This document shows, one piece after another, positions 24,968 to 35,343 of a stretch of DNA of 64,000 nt. Position 1 is the stretch's first letter; every line of letters begins with the position of its first letter. The notes beneath the pieces were generated by a model. That model had not been told where the DNA came from, searched no databases, and saw only the letters and a list, made by a program, of their open reading frames with translations. The stretch lies in NCBI GenBank assembly GCA_035943635.1, contig DASZBX010000106.1:1-64000 (forward strand), read 5' to 3'. The translations under genes were made by a program, and so were the position numbers. The stretch comes from DASZBX01 sp035943635 (lineage in GTDB: Bacteria > Actinomycetota > Actinomycetes > Streptomycetales > Catenulisporaceae).

Positions 24968-27247
24968 TCAGCCGCCGACGGGGACCAGGCGGACCCCGGA
25001 GGTGCCCAGGCCGGTCGGGATCCACGGGAAGCCCGGCGGATGGGCCGCCACGCCGCCGGCCGGCGCCGCGCCGGACTCGCCGGCCAGGCGGCCCAGTCCG
25101 TCCGCCTGCTCGCGGCGCAGGACGTCCTCCTGGTAGCGGGCGCACTTGACGTGCCACTCCATGATCCCGGACATCCAGTCCTTCATCTCCTCCGCGTAGG
25201 TGGTCAGCACCTCGCGGACCTCGTCGCTCAGATCGAACTCGTCGAGCATCGACGGCAGTTCCACGTCCACGATGTGCTCGAACTGGGTCATCCGCTCGGC
25301 CATCAGCCTGGCCACCACGTCCCGGGCCCGGATCCGGTCGCAGCCGAGGAAGTTCTCCATCACGAACACCATGTTGTGGATCTCGTCCTCGAACTCGATC
25401 TCCTTCTGGTACGAGAAGACGTCGTTGGTGAAGCAGGCGTAGTCCTGCGCGGCGTTGTCCAGCTGCCGCATCACCCGGTTCTCGTAGATCTCGGCCGGCA
25501 CCAGGTTGCCGTGCGCGAGCCGGGCCAGGCCCATGGTCAGGTCCGAGCCGAAGGTGGCCCGGCGCATCTCCACGTAGTCGATCGGGTCCGGCACCCGGTT
25601 CTGGATCTGGTTGACCAGCTCCCAGATCCAGGACTCGGTCATGGACTCGATCGCGATCCGGAACTGGGCTTTGGCCTCGGGCGACATCGGTCCGGCGGTG
25701 CGCCGCCACAGGTCGGCCAGGCCGCGTTCGACCGGGTTGACCGGCTCCGGGGTGGGCTCGCCGGCCAGCGGCAGGAACAGCGAAAGGCGCCGGTTCTGGG
25801 CCTTGGCCCCGGCCAGGTCGCGGTTGCGGCCGTACAGCGCCGGGAACAGGTCGTCGCCGTAGGTGCCCCAGGCCAGCCAGTCCGTGGACAGGAACAGTTC
25901 CTTCGGCGCGGCGTCGGCGTGGATCATCGAGGCGCAGTGGGCCACGTCGATCTCGCGGTAGCGCCGCGCGTCCCACAATCGGCCGCCGGGCACGCCGGGC
26001 ACCGGCTCGAAGATGCCCATCGACTCGGCCCACTCCAGGCCGTGCGCCCGCGCGTCCTCGATGTGCGGGCTGGTGCGGTGCGCGTACGGCAGGTAGAACT
26101 CGGGCAGCGGCAGGTGGCCGGTCTTGCGGTCGAAGGGCACGTGCGTGTGCTGCGCGGCCCGCCGTTCGAGCCCCATCGCGCCCGGGGTGAACCGCAGCGC
26201 CATCGTGCCCAGGCCGGTCGGACCGGGCACGATCGTGGACTGGCCGCCGGACTTGTTCATGTAGCGGCTCGAGCGCATGTGCCACTCGTGCCCGCCGGAC
26301 TGCCAGTCCTGCAGGCCCTTGACATACAGGGCGACGGCGAGCTGTTCGGCCGGCAGCGCGGCGTTGTCGCCGAACAGCTGCGGGATCTCGACCAGCGCGG
26401 TGTTCTCGAACTGCTGCAGCCTCGAGGTGATCAGGCTGTTGACGAGGTCGGCGGACTCCTGGGTGGGGATCTCCAGGAACTTCTCCAGCACCAGGATCGC
26501 GTTGGAGTTCTCGCCCTCCTGCTGCACCTCGCGCTGGTAGGAGAACACGTCGTTGCGCAGGTGCACCGCGTCGGAGAAGGTGTCGCGCAACACCTTCAGC
26601 GGCCGGGTCGCAGCGAACCGGTCGGGCACCTCCGCGCCGGCCGCGACCTCGACCAGGTTCGCCGACCAGGGCGCGCCGCCGACCCGCCGGCGCATCTCCA
26701 CGTACTCCATCGGGTTGGCGATCCGGTCCCGGGAGATGTTGTCCAGCTCCCACATCGACTCGACCATCAGGTTGTGCGTCGAGGCCTTGTACCGGGCCCG
26801 CCACTCGTCCGACATCATCGGGATGGTGCGCGCCCACAGGTCGGCCAGTCCGGCCTCGGCCGGGTTCTCCGGCTCCGGCGCGGCCTGGCCGGGCTCGGTC
26901 ATGAACAGTTCCAGCCGGTCCAGGTAGCCGCGCGCGCCGGTCAGGTCGCGGCTGTACTTGAACTGGTCCAGGAAGTGGTCGTCGAAGAAGAACACCCACA
27001 CGTACCAGTCGGTGATCAGGTCCAGCATCGCCTCGTCGCAGTCGGGGTGGGTATAGGCACACATCAACGCGTAGTCGTGCGCGTCTAGCTCGGCCTGGTC
27101 CCAGACCAGGGTGCCGTCCCGGCCCTCGGCGTCGAGCATGCCCATCTGCTTGGCCCACCCGTTCGAGTGCGAGCGGGCGTGGTCCTCGTGCGGGTTCAGG
27201 CGGGCCGGGTACGGCAGGTAGAAATCGGGCAGGACGAACGGCTCCAC
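24968..27247 (-). CDS. geoA: Geosmin synthase (germacradienol/geosmin synthase, two terpene-synthase domains)
   Basis: A 759-residue bifunctional terpene cyclase. The N-terminal domain has the Mg-binding motif DDHFLD (89-94) and the second metal motif NDVFSYQRE (from 232); in characterised enzymes this half makes germacradienol from farnesyl diphosphate. The C-terminal domain (about 375-735) has DDLFPALYG (from 465) and NDVFSYQKE (from 608) and corresponds to the half that converts germacradienol to geosmin. A linker and a tail both contain PTGLGT. I chose the GTG at 27247, five bases after GGAGG; a TTG at 27259 is also open. The stop of ispH is 16 bp upstream. Length and motifs agree with Streptomyces geosmin synthases. 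Confidence 0.94.
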   Translation of the reverse strand: MEPFVLPDFYLPYPARLNPHEDHARSHSNGWAKQMGMLDAEGRDGTLVWDQAELDAHDYALMCAYTHPDCDEAMLDLITDWYVWVFFFDDHFLDQFKYSRDLTGARGYLDRLELFMTEPGQAAPEPENPAEAGLADLWARTIPMMSDEWRARYKASTHNLMVESMWELDNISRDRIANPMEYVEMRRRVGGAPWSANLVEVAAGAEVPDRFAATRPLKVLRDTFSDAVHLRNDVFSYQREVQQEGENSNAILVLEKFLEIPTQESADLVNSLITSRLQQFENTALVEIPQLFGDNAALPAEQLAVALYVKGLQDWQSGGHEWHMRSSRYMNKSGGQSTIVPGPTGLGTMALRFTPGAMGLERRAAQHTHVPFDRKTGHLPLPEFYLPYAHRTSPHIEDARAHGLEWAESMGIFEPVPGVPGGRLWDARRYREIDVAHCASMIHADAAPKELFLSTDWLAWGTYGDDLFPALYGRNRDLAGAKAQNRRLSLFLPLAGEPTPEPVNPVERGLADLWRRTAGPMSPEAKAQFRIAIESMTESWIWELVNQIQNRVPDPIDYVEMRRATFGSDLTMGLARLAHGNLVPAEIYENRVMRQLDNAAQDYACFTNDVFSYQKEIEFEDEIHNMVFVMENFLGCDRIRARDVVARLMAERMTQFEHIVDVELPSMLDEFDLSDEVREVLTTYAEEMKDWMSGIMEWHVKCARYQEDVLRREQADGLGRLAGESGAAPAGGVAAHPPGFPWIPTGLGTSGVRLVPVGG

Positions 27248-27263
27248 GGCCGCCTCCAATCTT

Positions 27264-28217
27264 CTAGACAGGGGTGGTCGCCGCGCGGTCGGGCAGCGGC
27301 GGGGCGGTGAACCGGATGTCCTCGCGGGCGACGGTGACCTGTTCCACGTCGCGGAACGCGTGCCGGTCCAGCCACGCCAGCACGCCGTCGACGAGGTGTT
27401 CGGGGGCTGACGCTCCGGCCGTGACGCCGACCGTCTCGGCGGACTGAAGCCAGGCCGGGTCGGCCTGTCCGGCGTCGTCGATCAGGTGGGCCGCGCGGGC
27501 GCCGTGGGCCAGGGCGACGTCCACCAGCCGCAGCGAGTTGGACGAATTCGCCGAGCCCACCACGAGAACCAGGTCGCAGCGCGCTGCGATCGCCTTGACC
27601 GCGTCCTGCCGGTTCTGGCTGGCGTAGCAGATGTCGTCGCTCGGCGGGTCGACCAGGTCCGGGAAGCGGCTCTTGAGTTCGCGCACGGTTTCGGCGACCT
27701 CGTCCACGGCCAGGGTGGTCTGGGACAGCCAGGTCAGGCCGCCCGCCAGGGGCAGGGTCAGGCGGTCCAGGTCGGTGTCGCTGTCGATCAGCGTGGTGTG
27801 CGCGGGCGCCTCGCCGAACGTGCCGTCGATCTCCTCGTGCCCGGCGTGCCCGATCAGCAGGATGTGCCGGCCGTCCCTCGCGTACCGGCGGGCCTCCACG
27901 TGCACCTTCGCGACCAGCGGGCAGGTCGCGTCGACACCGGTCAGCGCGCGCCGCTCGGCCTCGGTGCGGACCGCGGGGGCCACGCCGTGGGCGGAGAAGA
28001 CCACGACCGCGCCGTCCGGCACCTCGTCGAGTTCGTCCACGAACACGGCCCCGCGGCCGGTCAGGTCGGCCACCACGTGGGCGTTGTGCACGATCTGCTT
28101 GCGCACGTAGACCGGCGCTCCGTAGCGTTCGAGGGCCTGCTGCACGATCAGGATCGCCCGCTCGACCCCGGCGCAGTACCCCCGCGGCGCGGCGAGTAGG
28201 ACCCGATGCTCTGGCAA
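27264..28217 (-). CDS. ispH: 4-hydroxy-3-methylbut-2-enyl diphosphate reductase
   Basis: A 317-residue IspH/LytB, the [4Fe-4S] enzyme that makes IPP and DMAPP in the last step of the MEP pathway. The three cluster cysteines are present: APRGYCAGVERAI (Cys15), DATCPLVAKVH and DICYASQNRQ. The substrate-binding segments VHNAHVV, GHAGHEE and SSNSLRLVDVA are also intact. The start is a TTG at 28217, five bases after a perfect AGGAGG; longer frames add nonsense. Its place between a prenyl synthase and geosmin synthase suggests a pathway-dedicated copy that boosts C5 supply. Whether the genome has another ispH cannot be seen here. Confidence 0.94.
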   Translation of the reverse strand: MPEHRVLLAAPRGYCAGVERAILIVQQALERYGAPVYVRKQIVHNAHVVADLTGRGAVFVDELDEVPDGAVVVFSAHGVAPAVRTEAERRALTGVDATCPLVAKVHVEARRYARDGRHILLIGHAGHEEIDGTFGEAPAHTTLIDSDTDLDRLTLPLAGGLTWLSQTTLAVDEVAETVRELKSRFPDLVDPPSDDICYASQNRQDAVKAIAARCDLVLVVGSANSSNSLRLVDVALAHGARAAHLIDDAGQADPAWLQSAETVGVTAGASAPEHLVDGVLAWLDRHAFRDVEQVTVAREDIRFTAPPLPDRAATTPV

Positions 28218-28364
28218 GACGACCTCCTGGGTTCGGCGGGGGATCACAAGGGCCCGCCCGCCCCGGACGGCCCGGCCGAGCGGCCCGTACTGCTGGTGCG
28301 GGCCGGGTCGGGCCGGGGCTTGGCCCGGGACGGGCAGCTTCATCGAGGTGCGGGCCGGCCGCGG

Positions 28365-29426
28365 TCAGTGGTCCCGGCGGGTGACCAGCTCGGCGAGCAG
28401 CAGCAGGTCGCGGCCCCGGGCCTGGTCGGGCACCAGGAGCTCGAACTGGGCCAGGGCCGCGGCGATCCGCCGGTCGGCCTGGGCCCGGGCCCACTCCCGG
28501 CCGCCGGCCTGCTCCACGCACCGGGCCGCGCGCCGCACCTCCTCGGGGCCCAGCGGCTGGTCGCCGAAGTACAGCTCGGCCAGTTGCGCCCCGGCCGCGG
28601 TGCCGGAGACCAGGGCGGCGACCACCGGCAGGGACTTCTTGCGGGCGACCAGGTCGGCCCCGGTCTGCTTGCCGGTGACCGCGGGGTCGCCCCAGATCCC
28701 GATCAGGTCGTCGATCAGCTGGAAGGCCAGGCCGATCTGCCGGCCGAACGCGTCCATCGCGGCCACGGCCGGCTCCCCGGCCCCGGCGTACAGGGCGCCG
28801 AGCGCGCAGGCGCTGCCGAGCAGGGCGCCGGTCTTGGCCTCGGCCATGGCCAGGCACTCCTCGATCGACACGTCGGTCCGGGTCTCGAACGCGCAGTCCG
28901 CGTGCTGGCCCTCGCACAGCTCGATCAGGCAGGAGGCCAGCCGTCCGGCGGCCCGGGCGGAGGCCGGGTGCGGGTCGTCGGCCAGCAGCCGCTGGGCCAG
29001 GCCGTGCAGGGCGTCGCCGGCCAGGATCGCGTCCGGGACCCCGAACACGGCCCATGCGGTCGGCCGGTGCCGGCGGGTGGCGTCGTTGTCCATCACGTCG
29101 TCGTGCAGCAGGGTGAAGTTGTGCACCAGCTCGACCGCCGCGGCGGCGGGCACGCAGTCCTCGGCCCGGCCGCCGAAGGCCTCGGCGGCGGCCATCACCA
29201 GGGCCGGGCGCACCACCTTGCCGACGCCCGCGCCGGTCGGCTGCCCGGCCGCGTCCAGCCAGCCCAGGTGATAGCCGTTGATCCGGTGCATCGCGCCCGG
29301 CAGGGTGTCCACGGCCGCGCGCAGCGCCGGGTCCACCAGGCGCCGGGCCCGGACCAGGACGTCGGCCGCCTCGCGGGCGGTGCCGGTCGCCGCGCCGTCC
29401 GCCGCGGCGGTCTGCATGGTTTGCAT
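28365..29426 (-). CDS. Polyprenyl diphosphate synthase (FPP/GGPP synthase type)
   Basis: A 353-residue trans-prenyltransferase. The first aspartate-rich motif is LLHDDVMDND (DDVMD 109-113) and the second DDLIGIWGD (239-247). The GKVVRPALVMAAAEAFGG block is typical for IPP/allyl binding. It would condense IPP with DMAPP to farnesyl or geranylgeranyl diphosphate; chain length is not safely predictable, but FPP would feed the neighbouring geosmin synthase. ATG 29426 has AGGAG nine bases upstream. The first 20 residues are Ala/Thr rich and probably disordered. Polyprenyl transferases are known neighbours, and proposed cargo, of family 2B encapsulins, which fits the upstream gene. Confidence 0.92.
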   Translation of the reverse strand: MQTMQTAAADGAATGTAREAADVLVRARRLVDPALRAAVDTLPGAMHRINGYHLGWLDAAGQPTGAGVGKVVRPALVMAAAEAFGGRAEDCVPAAAAVELVHNFTLLHDDVMDNDATRRHRPTAWAVFGVPDAILAGDALHGLAQRLLADDPHPASARAAGRLASCLIELCEGQHADCAFETRTDVSIEECLAMAEAKTGALLGSACALGALYAGAGEPAVAAMDAFGRQIGLAFQLIDDLIGIWGDPAVTGKQTGADLVARKKSLPVVAALVSGTAAGAQLAELYFGDQPLGPEEVRRAARCVEQAGGREWARAQADRRIAAALAQFELLVPDQARGRDLLLLAELVTRRDH

Positions 29427-29641
29427 GTCGCAGGACTCCTTGTTCACAAAGCGGATGCGGGTGGGCGCGCGGGTGCGGTGCGCCGCCGGAGTAGGGCCCT
29501 GATACGCGGGTCGGTCGCAGCGGGGTCGTCGCGTTCTGCGAAACCGGCCGGGACGGCGGCGGCGTACCGCGATCCCGGCCGGTTCGGTCGGACTTCTCGT
29601 GCGGCCGTGGCGCCGGGCGGCCCGGCCCCGGCGGGCGCGGA

Positions 29642-31051
<1,410 letters not shown>

Positions 31052-31961
31052 CGATCGTGCCTTCCGTCATCCATGGGGGTACCCGGCTCCGCGTCGTGCA
31101 GTTCGGGCTCGCTGCCAATCCTCCCGGCTCGCTGAGCAGCACGTCTATGACTCGAAAGAGTGAATTTCACGGCTCTGATATGTGGGTATGCAAGTGTTCC
31201 GGGCCGGTGGCGGGGGTCCGATGCGCATCCGTTCAATCAGGCCACGTATATATTGCCACGGGTTTTTGGCGGAGGGAAAGCCCTGCTCCGGGCGAGCTCC
31301 GCGGCGGCCGTCCGCAGCGCCCGGAAGCTCGGCGGGGCGCGGAACCGGTGCGGGGTGAGCCGGTGGTCACGCAACGGAACCGGACTCGGGGCGGACATCA
31401 CCCGGAATCGTTTCCGGCGACCCGTCCGACCTGCTACGCGACCGAATACTGAGACGATTCAGCGGAGAATTCCGGTGATTCCGGCCCCGGCGCCCGGCCC
31501 GGCCGACCCCGGGGCGGCCCGGTAACACAGGCCTCGAATGACGTCGGGCCGGCCATCGGCGCACGTGGGCGGCGCGGCCGCGCGGACCGGGTCGCGCCGA
31601 CCCGCGCGCCCGGCGCACCGGCCCGGAGGTCGCCGGCGCGCACCGCCGGAGAAACCCGCGCCGTAGCCCTTGACCAGGGCCGGGACCAGCGCAAGACTTA
31701 CCCGTGCGGGAAGGGCTACCACGTTTCACCCCTTCGCAGTCGGACTCCGGCTGTCGTAGCAGAAGGCTTTGTGGCCCCTTCCCGTCCAAGCTGTCCGCAC
31801 CCGGCCGCCGACAGCCGCGGCCGCGCCGCCCACCGGATTGCGCCGGTATATCCGAACCCGCACCCGCTGAGACAGATCTCTGCCATTGTGGGCGTACGGG
31901 CCGAGCGGGCGGCCCCCGGCTCAGTCGGCCGGCGAAGATCGCCACGGGAGCGGACATCACG
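31052..31961. other. Long divergent intergenic region upstream of the encapsulin operon
   Basis: About 900 bases without a credible gene between the encapsulin operon and the AAA+ ATPase gene. The part near 31130-31280 is relatively AT rich and probably holds the encapsulin promoter. A strong hairpin region at 31706-31790 is annotated separately. A longer in-frame reading of the ATPase from 31704 is not supported. Confidence 0.5.
31708..31788. other. Potential structured element (long imperfect hairpin)
   Basis: CGGGAAGGGCTACCAC near 31708-31723 can pair with GTGGCCCCTTCCCG near 31774-31788, and the enclosed sequence can itself pair through CCCCTTC near 31732 with GAAGG near 31763. The element lies about 170 bp upstream of the ATPase start. 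It could be a regulatory RNA leader, an attenuator, or a non-coding RNA; it does not match a riboswitch I recognise. Confidence 0.4.
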
Positions 31962-33413
31962 ATGGAACGTATATCAGGGCCCAGTTTCGCCTCCGGGTCG
32001 GCGTCGACGGCCGGCGGGGGCCGGCCGGAATCCGGAGCCGTCACCGCGGTGCTGGTCGAGCACCTCGGCGAGCAGGCGGGCGACCTGCCGGCCAGCGCCG
32101 GCGCCTGGCCGCCCTACGAGCACGTCAACGTCCAGATCGCCCTGGACCACTGGCTGGCCGGCGAGGGCACCGAGCACCGCGCGGTCGGCATCGCCGGCAG
32201 CCGGCACCGGTTGTTCGGCCTGGCCGACCTGCTCCAACCCGGACAGGACCTGGGGATGGCGCCGGGCAGCCTGTCCAAGGTCGACCGGGACTGCGGGCCG
32301 GACGACGCGACGTACAGCTGCGTGCAGTGCGGGCTGTATCTCGTCACCCAGGGCCAGACCCGCACGGTGATCCTGCTGCGCGGCAGCGACCAGCGCGGCC
32401 CGCAGCCGAACGTCACCGTCGAGGCCGTGTCCACCGATCCCCTGGCCGGGCGCCGGATCCTCGCCGAGATCAGGGTCCTGGCGATCGAGCACAACGTCTA
32501 CCGCGGGCACGTCGTCACCTTCGGCAGCGAGCCGATGCGCCAGGAGGGCGGCGGACTGCTCTCCTTCCGCACCAGGCCGGTCCTGGACCGCGACGAGCTG
32601 ATCCTGCCGGACGGGCTGCTGGAGGGGATCGAACGGCAGGTGCTCGGCGTCGCCCGGCACCGCGAACGGCTGCTCGCCCACGGCCAGCACCTCAAGCGCG
32701 GCGTGCTGCTGTACGGCGCGCCCGGCGTGGGCAAGACGCACACCATCCGCTACCTGATGAGTCAGATGCCCGGGACCACGGTGCTGATCCTGACCGGCGC
32801 CGCCCTGCACTTCATCCACGAGGCCTGCTCGATCGCCGCGGCCCTCGCGCCGGCCCTGGTCGTGATCGAGGACGTGGACCTGATCGCGATGGACCGGGAC
32901 CACTACCGCGGCAACGCCCCGCTGCTGTTCGCGATGCTCAACGAGATGGACGGCCTGCGCGGCGACGCCGACGTGACCTTCCTGCTGACCACCAACCGGG
33001 CCGACGTGCTCGAACCCGCCCTGGTCGACCGGCCCGGCCGGGTGGACCACGCGGTAGAGCTGCCGCTGCCGGACGGCCGGGCCCGGGCCCGGCTGCTCGC
33101 GCTCTACCGCGGCGGTCTCGACCTGGACCTGCTCGACCCGGAGCGGATCGTCGAGCGGACCGAGGGGGTCACGGCCTCGGTTCTCAAGGAGCTGCTACGC
33201 CGGGCCGCCCTGCACGCCGCCGAGGAACTGCCGGACGACGCCCCCGGCAGCGCGCCGGACGCACCGCTCACGGTCACCGACCGGCACCTGATCGCCGCGC
33301 TCGACGATCTCGACGACTCGCGGAACCTGGTGACCAGAAGGCTTCTCGGAGCGGGCGTGGCAGAGTCCGTTAGAAGTGCCTCGGACCCAGCCGCCGTGCC
33401 GCCCTCGACCTGA
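31962..33413 (+). CDS. AAA+ ATPase, Cdc48/FtsH-like single module
   Basis: A 483-residue AAA+ ATPase. About 220 residues of unrecognised N-terminal sequence (with CVQCG near 120) precede the ATPase module: Walker A YGAPGVGKTH (252-259 core), Walker B LVVIEDVDLIA (about 299-309), sensor-1 LLTTNRADVLEPAL and the arginine segment DRPGRVDHAVELPLPD. The spacing resembles the Cdc48/FtsH/proteasomal group, but there is no protease domain or transmembrane helix. It may remodel or unfold a partner protein. The ATG at 31962 has GGGAG upstream; the frame is open to 31704. It is divergent from the encapsulin-geosmin operon; a functional link is possible but unproven. Confidence 0.88.
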   Translation: MERISGPSFASGSASTAGGGRPESGAVTAVLVEHLGEQAGDLPASAGAWPPYEHVNVQIALDHWLAGEGTEHRAVGIAGSRHRLFGLADLLQPGQDLGMAPGSLSKVDRDCGPDDATYSCVQCGLYLVTQGQTRTVILLRGSDQRGPQPNVTVEAVSTDPLAGRRILAEIRVLAIEHNVYRGHVVTFGSEPMRQEGGGLLSFRTRPVLDRDELILPDGLLEGIERQVLGVARHRERLLAHGQHLKRGVLLYGAPGVGKTHTIRYLMSQMPGTTVLILTGAALHFIHEACSIAAALAPALVVIEDVDLIAMDRDHYRGNAPLLFAMLNEMDGLRGDADVTFLLTTNRADVLEPALVDRPGRVDHAVELPLPDGRARARLLALYRGGLDLDLLDPERIVERTEGVTASVLKELLRRAALHAAEELPDDAPGSAPDAPLTVTDRHLIAALDDLDDSRNLVTRRLLGAGVAESVRSASDPAAVPPST

Positions 33414-33429
33414 GCCGTAGCTGCCCGGC

Positions 33430-34086
33430 TCAGGCCGCGCCGCCTTCCTCGGCCAGCAGCGCCGCTGCCAGCATCCGGGCCAGCCAGGCGCGGTACTCGG
33501 CCGCGGTCCAGCCGCGGGACCGGCGCAGCCGCTCGTGCACCTGCGGGGAGGTCAGCAGCCAGCAGGAGTCGGCCGCCCGGTCCGCGGACAGCCCGGTCCG
33601 CAGCAGGCCGGCCGCGGCGAGGTGGTCGACGAACGCGCGGGTGCCGGCCACCCGTTCCCGGTCCACGGACTCGGCGATCTCGGCCAGCTCCGGATCGGCC
33701 GCCGCGAACACGGCCAGCAATCCGGACAACCGCTCGTGCACGCCCTCGACGAATGCCGCGTACCCGGCGAGCTTCGCGCCCGGGTCCGGCTCGGCCAGCA
33801 CGGCCCGCAGTTCGGCCCGCGCGTGCATCGGCAGCGGCTCGTCGTCTCCGGCCAGGGTCGCGTCGTAGACCGCCTTGACCAGCGCCTGCTTGCTGCCGAA
33901 GGCCTTGTACACCAACGGCGCGGACACTCCGGCGCGCTCGGCCACGGCCTGCACCGAGGTGGCCCGGTACCCGTCGCGCACCAGCAGGTCGCGGCAGGCG
34001 TCCAGGATCGCGGCGCGGTTGCGCAGGGCAGCCGCGCGCCGGCCGGTGCCGTCGTAATCGCGCGGTCCTTGCTGCGGTGCGGTCAT
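33430..34086 (-). CDS. TetR-family transcriptional regulator
   Basis: A 218-residue regulator. The N-terminal helix-turn-helix is canonical: RAAILDACRDLLVRDGYRATSVQAVAERAGVSAPLVYKAFGSKQALVKAVYDA. The ligand domain is all-helical, Ala/Leu rich, and unremarkable. ATG 34086 has GAGGGAACC upstream; a longer frame to 34137 is open but crosses the probable promoter. It is divergent from the metallo-beta-lactamase-fold gene, with 124 bp between them, so it probably represses both. Its stop is only 17 bp from the ATPase stop, convergent. Confidence 0.93.
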   Translation of the reverse strand: MTAPQQGPRDYDGTGRRAAALRNRAAILDACRDLLVRDGYRATSVQAVAERAGVSAPLVYKAFGSKQALVKAVYDATLAGDDEPLPMHARAELRAVLAEPDPGAKLAGYAAFVEGVHERLSGLLAVFAAADPELAEIAESVDRERVAGTRAFVDHLAAAGLLRTGLSADRAADSCWLLTSPQVHERLRRSRGWTAAEYRAWLARMLAAALLAEEGGAA

Positions 34087-34137
34087 CGGTTCCCTCGGCA
34101 TCCCGGGCTGAAGACGGAGTTCGTCGGCGGCGGGCAA

Positions 34138-34168
34138 TTTCGATATAAGAGACTATACTGAAAATGCC
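34138..34168 (+). promoter_or_regulatory. Divergent promoter/operator between TetR and MBL genes
   Basis: An AT-rich island in otherwise GC-rich DNA. TATACT (34154-34159) is a good -10 for the rightward gene, and the sequence TATAAGAGACTATA (34144-34157) is a short dyad likely to be bound by the TetR protein. Confidence 0.5.
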
Positions 34169-34210
34169 GCCCGCCGGACAGCCGGGCCGCCCGCACACCG
34201 AGGAGCAATC

Positions 34211-34972
34211 GTGGACGCGTCACCGCAGTACCCGCCGGGCGTGCACCGGCTGGGCGACGGCATGGTCAACTTCTACCTGGTCGAGGAGCCCGACGGCCTG
34301 GTCCTGATCGACGCCGGGCTGCCGAAGCACTGGGACGCCCTGGCCGCGCGGCTGGCCGAACTCGGCGCGGCGCCCGGGGACGTGCGCGCACTCCTGCTCA
34401 CCCACGCCCACCCGGACCACCTCGGCCTGGCCGCGCGGCTGCACGACGAGGCCGGGACGGCCGTCTGGGTGCACGAGGCCGACGCCGCCACGCTCGCCGC
34501 GAAGAACCCGGCCCTGGCCGCGGCCAAACCCGAACGCGCGCTGGCCGGCTACCTGGCCCGCCGCCCGGCCGCGCTCGCCCTGCCGGTGCACCTGGCCCGT
34601 CGGGGCGGTTTCCGGCTCAGCCCGGTCGCGAACCCGCACACCTTCGCCGAGCGGCAGGAACTGACCGCCGTGCCCGGCCGCCCCGAGGTGCTCCCGCTGC
34701 CCGGCCACACGCCCGGCAGCGTGGCGTACGTGTTCGCCGACCGCGGCGTGGCCTTCACCGGCGACGCCCTGGTCACCTTCGACGGCCTGACCGGCAAACA
34801 CGGCCCGCGCCTGGTCTGCCGCGGGTTCACCCATGACAGCGCGGCGGCTTATGCGGCACTGGATGTCCTGGAACGGCTCGACGTCCCCCTGGCCCTGCCC
34901 GGCCACGGCGACCCGATGGCCGACGGCCTCGCCGCGGCGGTCGATCATGCCCGGCATGTGGGGGTGGTGTGA
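34211..34972 (+). CDS. Metallo-beta-lactamase-fold hydrolase
   Basis: A 253-residue MBL-fold protein. Metal-binding residues are in LLTHAHPDHLGLA (HxHxDH, about 60-72), LPGHTPGSVAYVF (His), FTGDALVTF (Asp) and the C-terminal LPGHGDPM. This set matches the glyoxalase-II/RNase-Z-like hydrolases; the substrate is unknown. The start is a GTG with GAGGAG upstream. Likely controlled by the divergent TetR regulator. Confidence 0.93.
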   Translation: MDASPQYPPGVHRLGDGMVNFYLVEEPDGLVLIDAGLPKHWDALAARLAELGAAPGDVRALLLTHAHPDHLGLAARLHDEAGTAVWVHEADAATLAAKNPALAAAKPERALAGYLARRPAALALPVHLARRGGFRLSPVANPHTFAERQELTAVPGRPEVLPLPGHTPGSVAYVFADRGVAFTGDALVTFDGLTGKHGPRLVCRGFTHDSAAAYAALDVLERLDVPLALPGHGDPMADGLAAAVDHARHVGVV

Positions 34973-35343
34973 TTCGGCGGATGGCGGCCCCCATTCCAGC
35001 GAGGCTGGGCGGCAACGCAGCCTCCAAGCCAGGAGCGTTGCACGAGCTGATGCGCGCAAGAGTGTCCAGCGAAGGCAGATCGCGCGGACTCTCTGATCAG
35101 CGCAGCACCGAAGCTTCGTCGTCGCGTGGTGCCCGGTAGACGGTCACGATCGACGCGAAGGCCTCAGTCTCGATCCGATCGATGAAGTAACCGATGCACG
35201 GCTGCAGCGTTCGATTTGCGTTGAAGCATCGGTTCTTGAAGGCGTCAGGTGAGTTGGTCACAGCCCGGGGCTATGCTGAGGAACTGCGCGGGGGCCGGCA
35301 CACGAAATCGCTGCCGCGGCCGCCGAGGCCTTCCCCCGGAAAG
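34973..35343. other. Intergenic region
   Basis: About 370 bases of mixed composition with no credible gene. Base composition drops slightly in GC from here through about 35350. Confidence 0.4.

Noticed and set aside
31708..31788. Known riboswitch upstream of the ATPase
   Set aside because: No conserved core of cobalamin, ydaO, TPP or other riboswitches could be recognised; kept only as a possible structured element.
31704..31961. N-terminal extension of the AAA+ ATPase
   Set aside because: The extra residues are low-complexity Arg/Pro/Ser sequence overlapping the hairpin; the ATG at 31962 has a ribosome-binding site.
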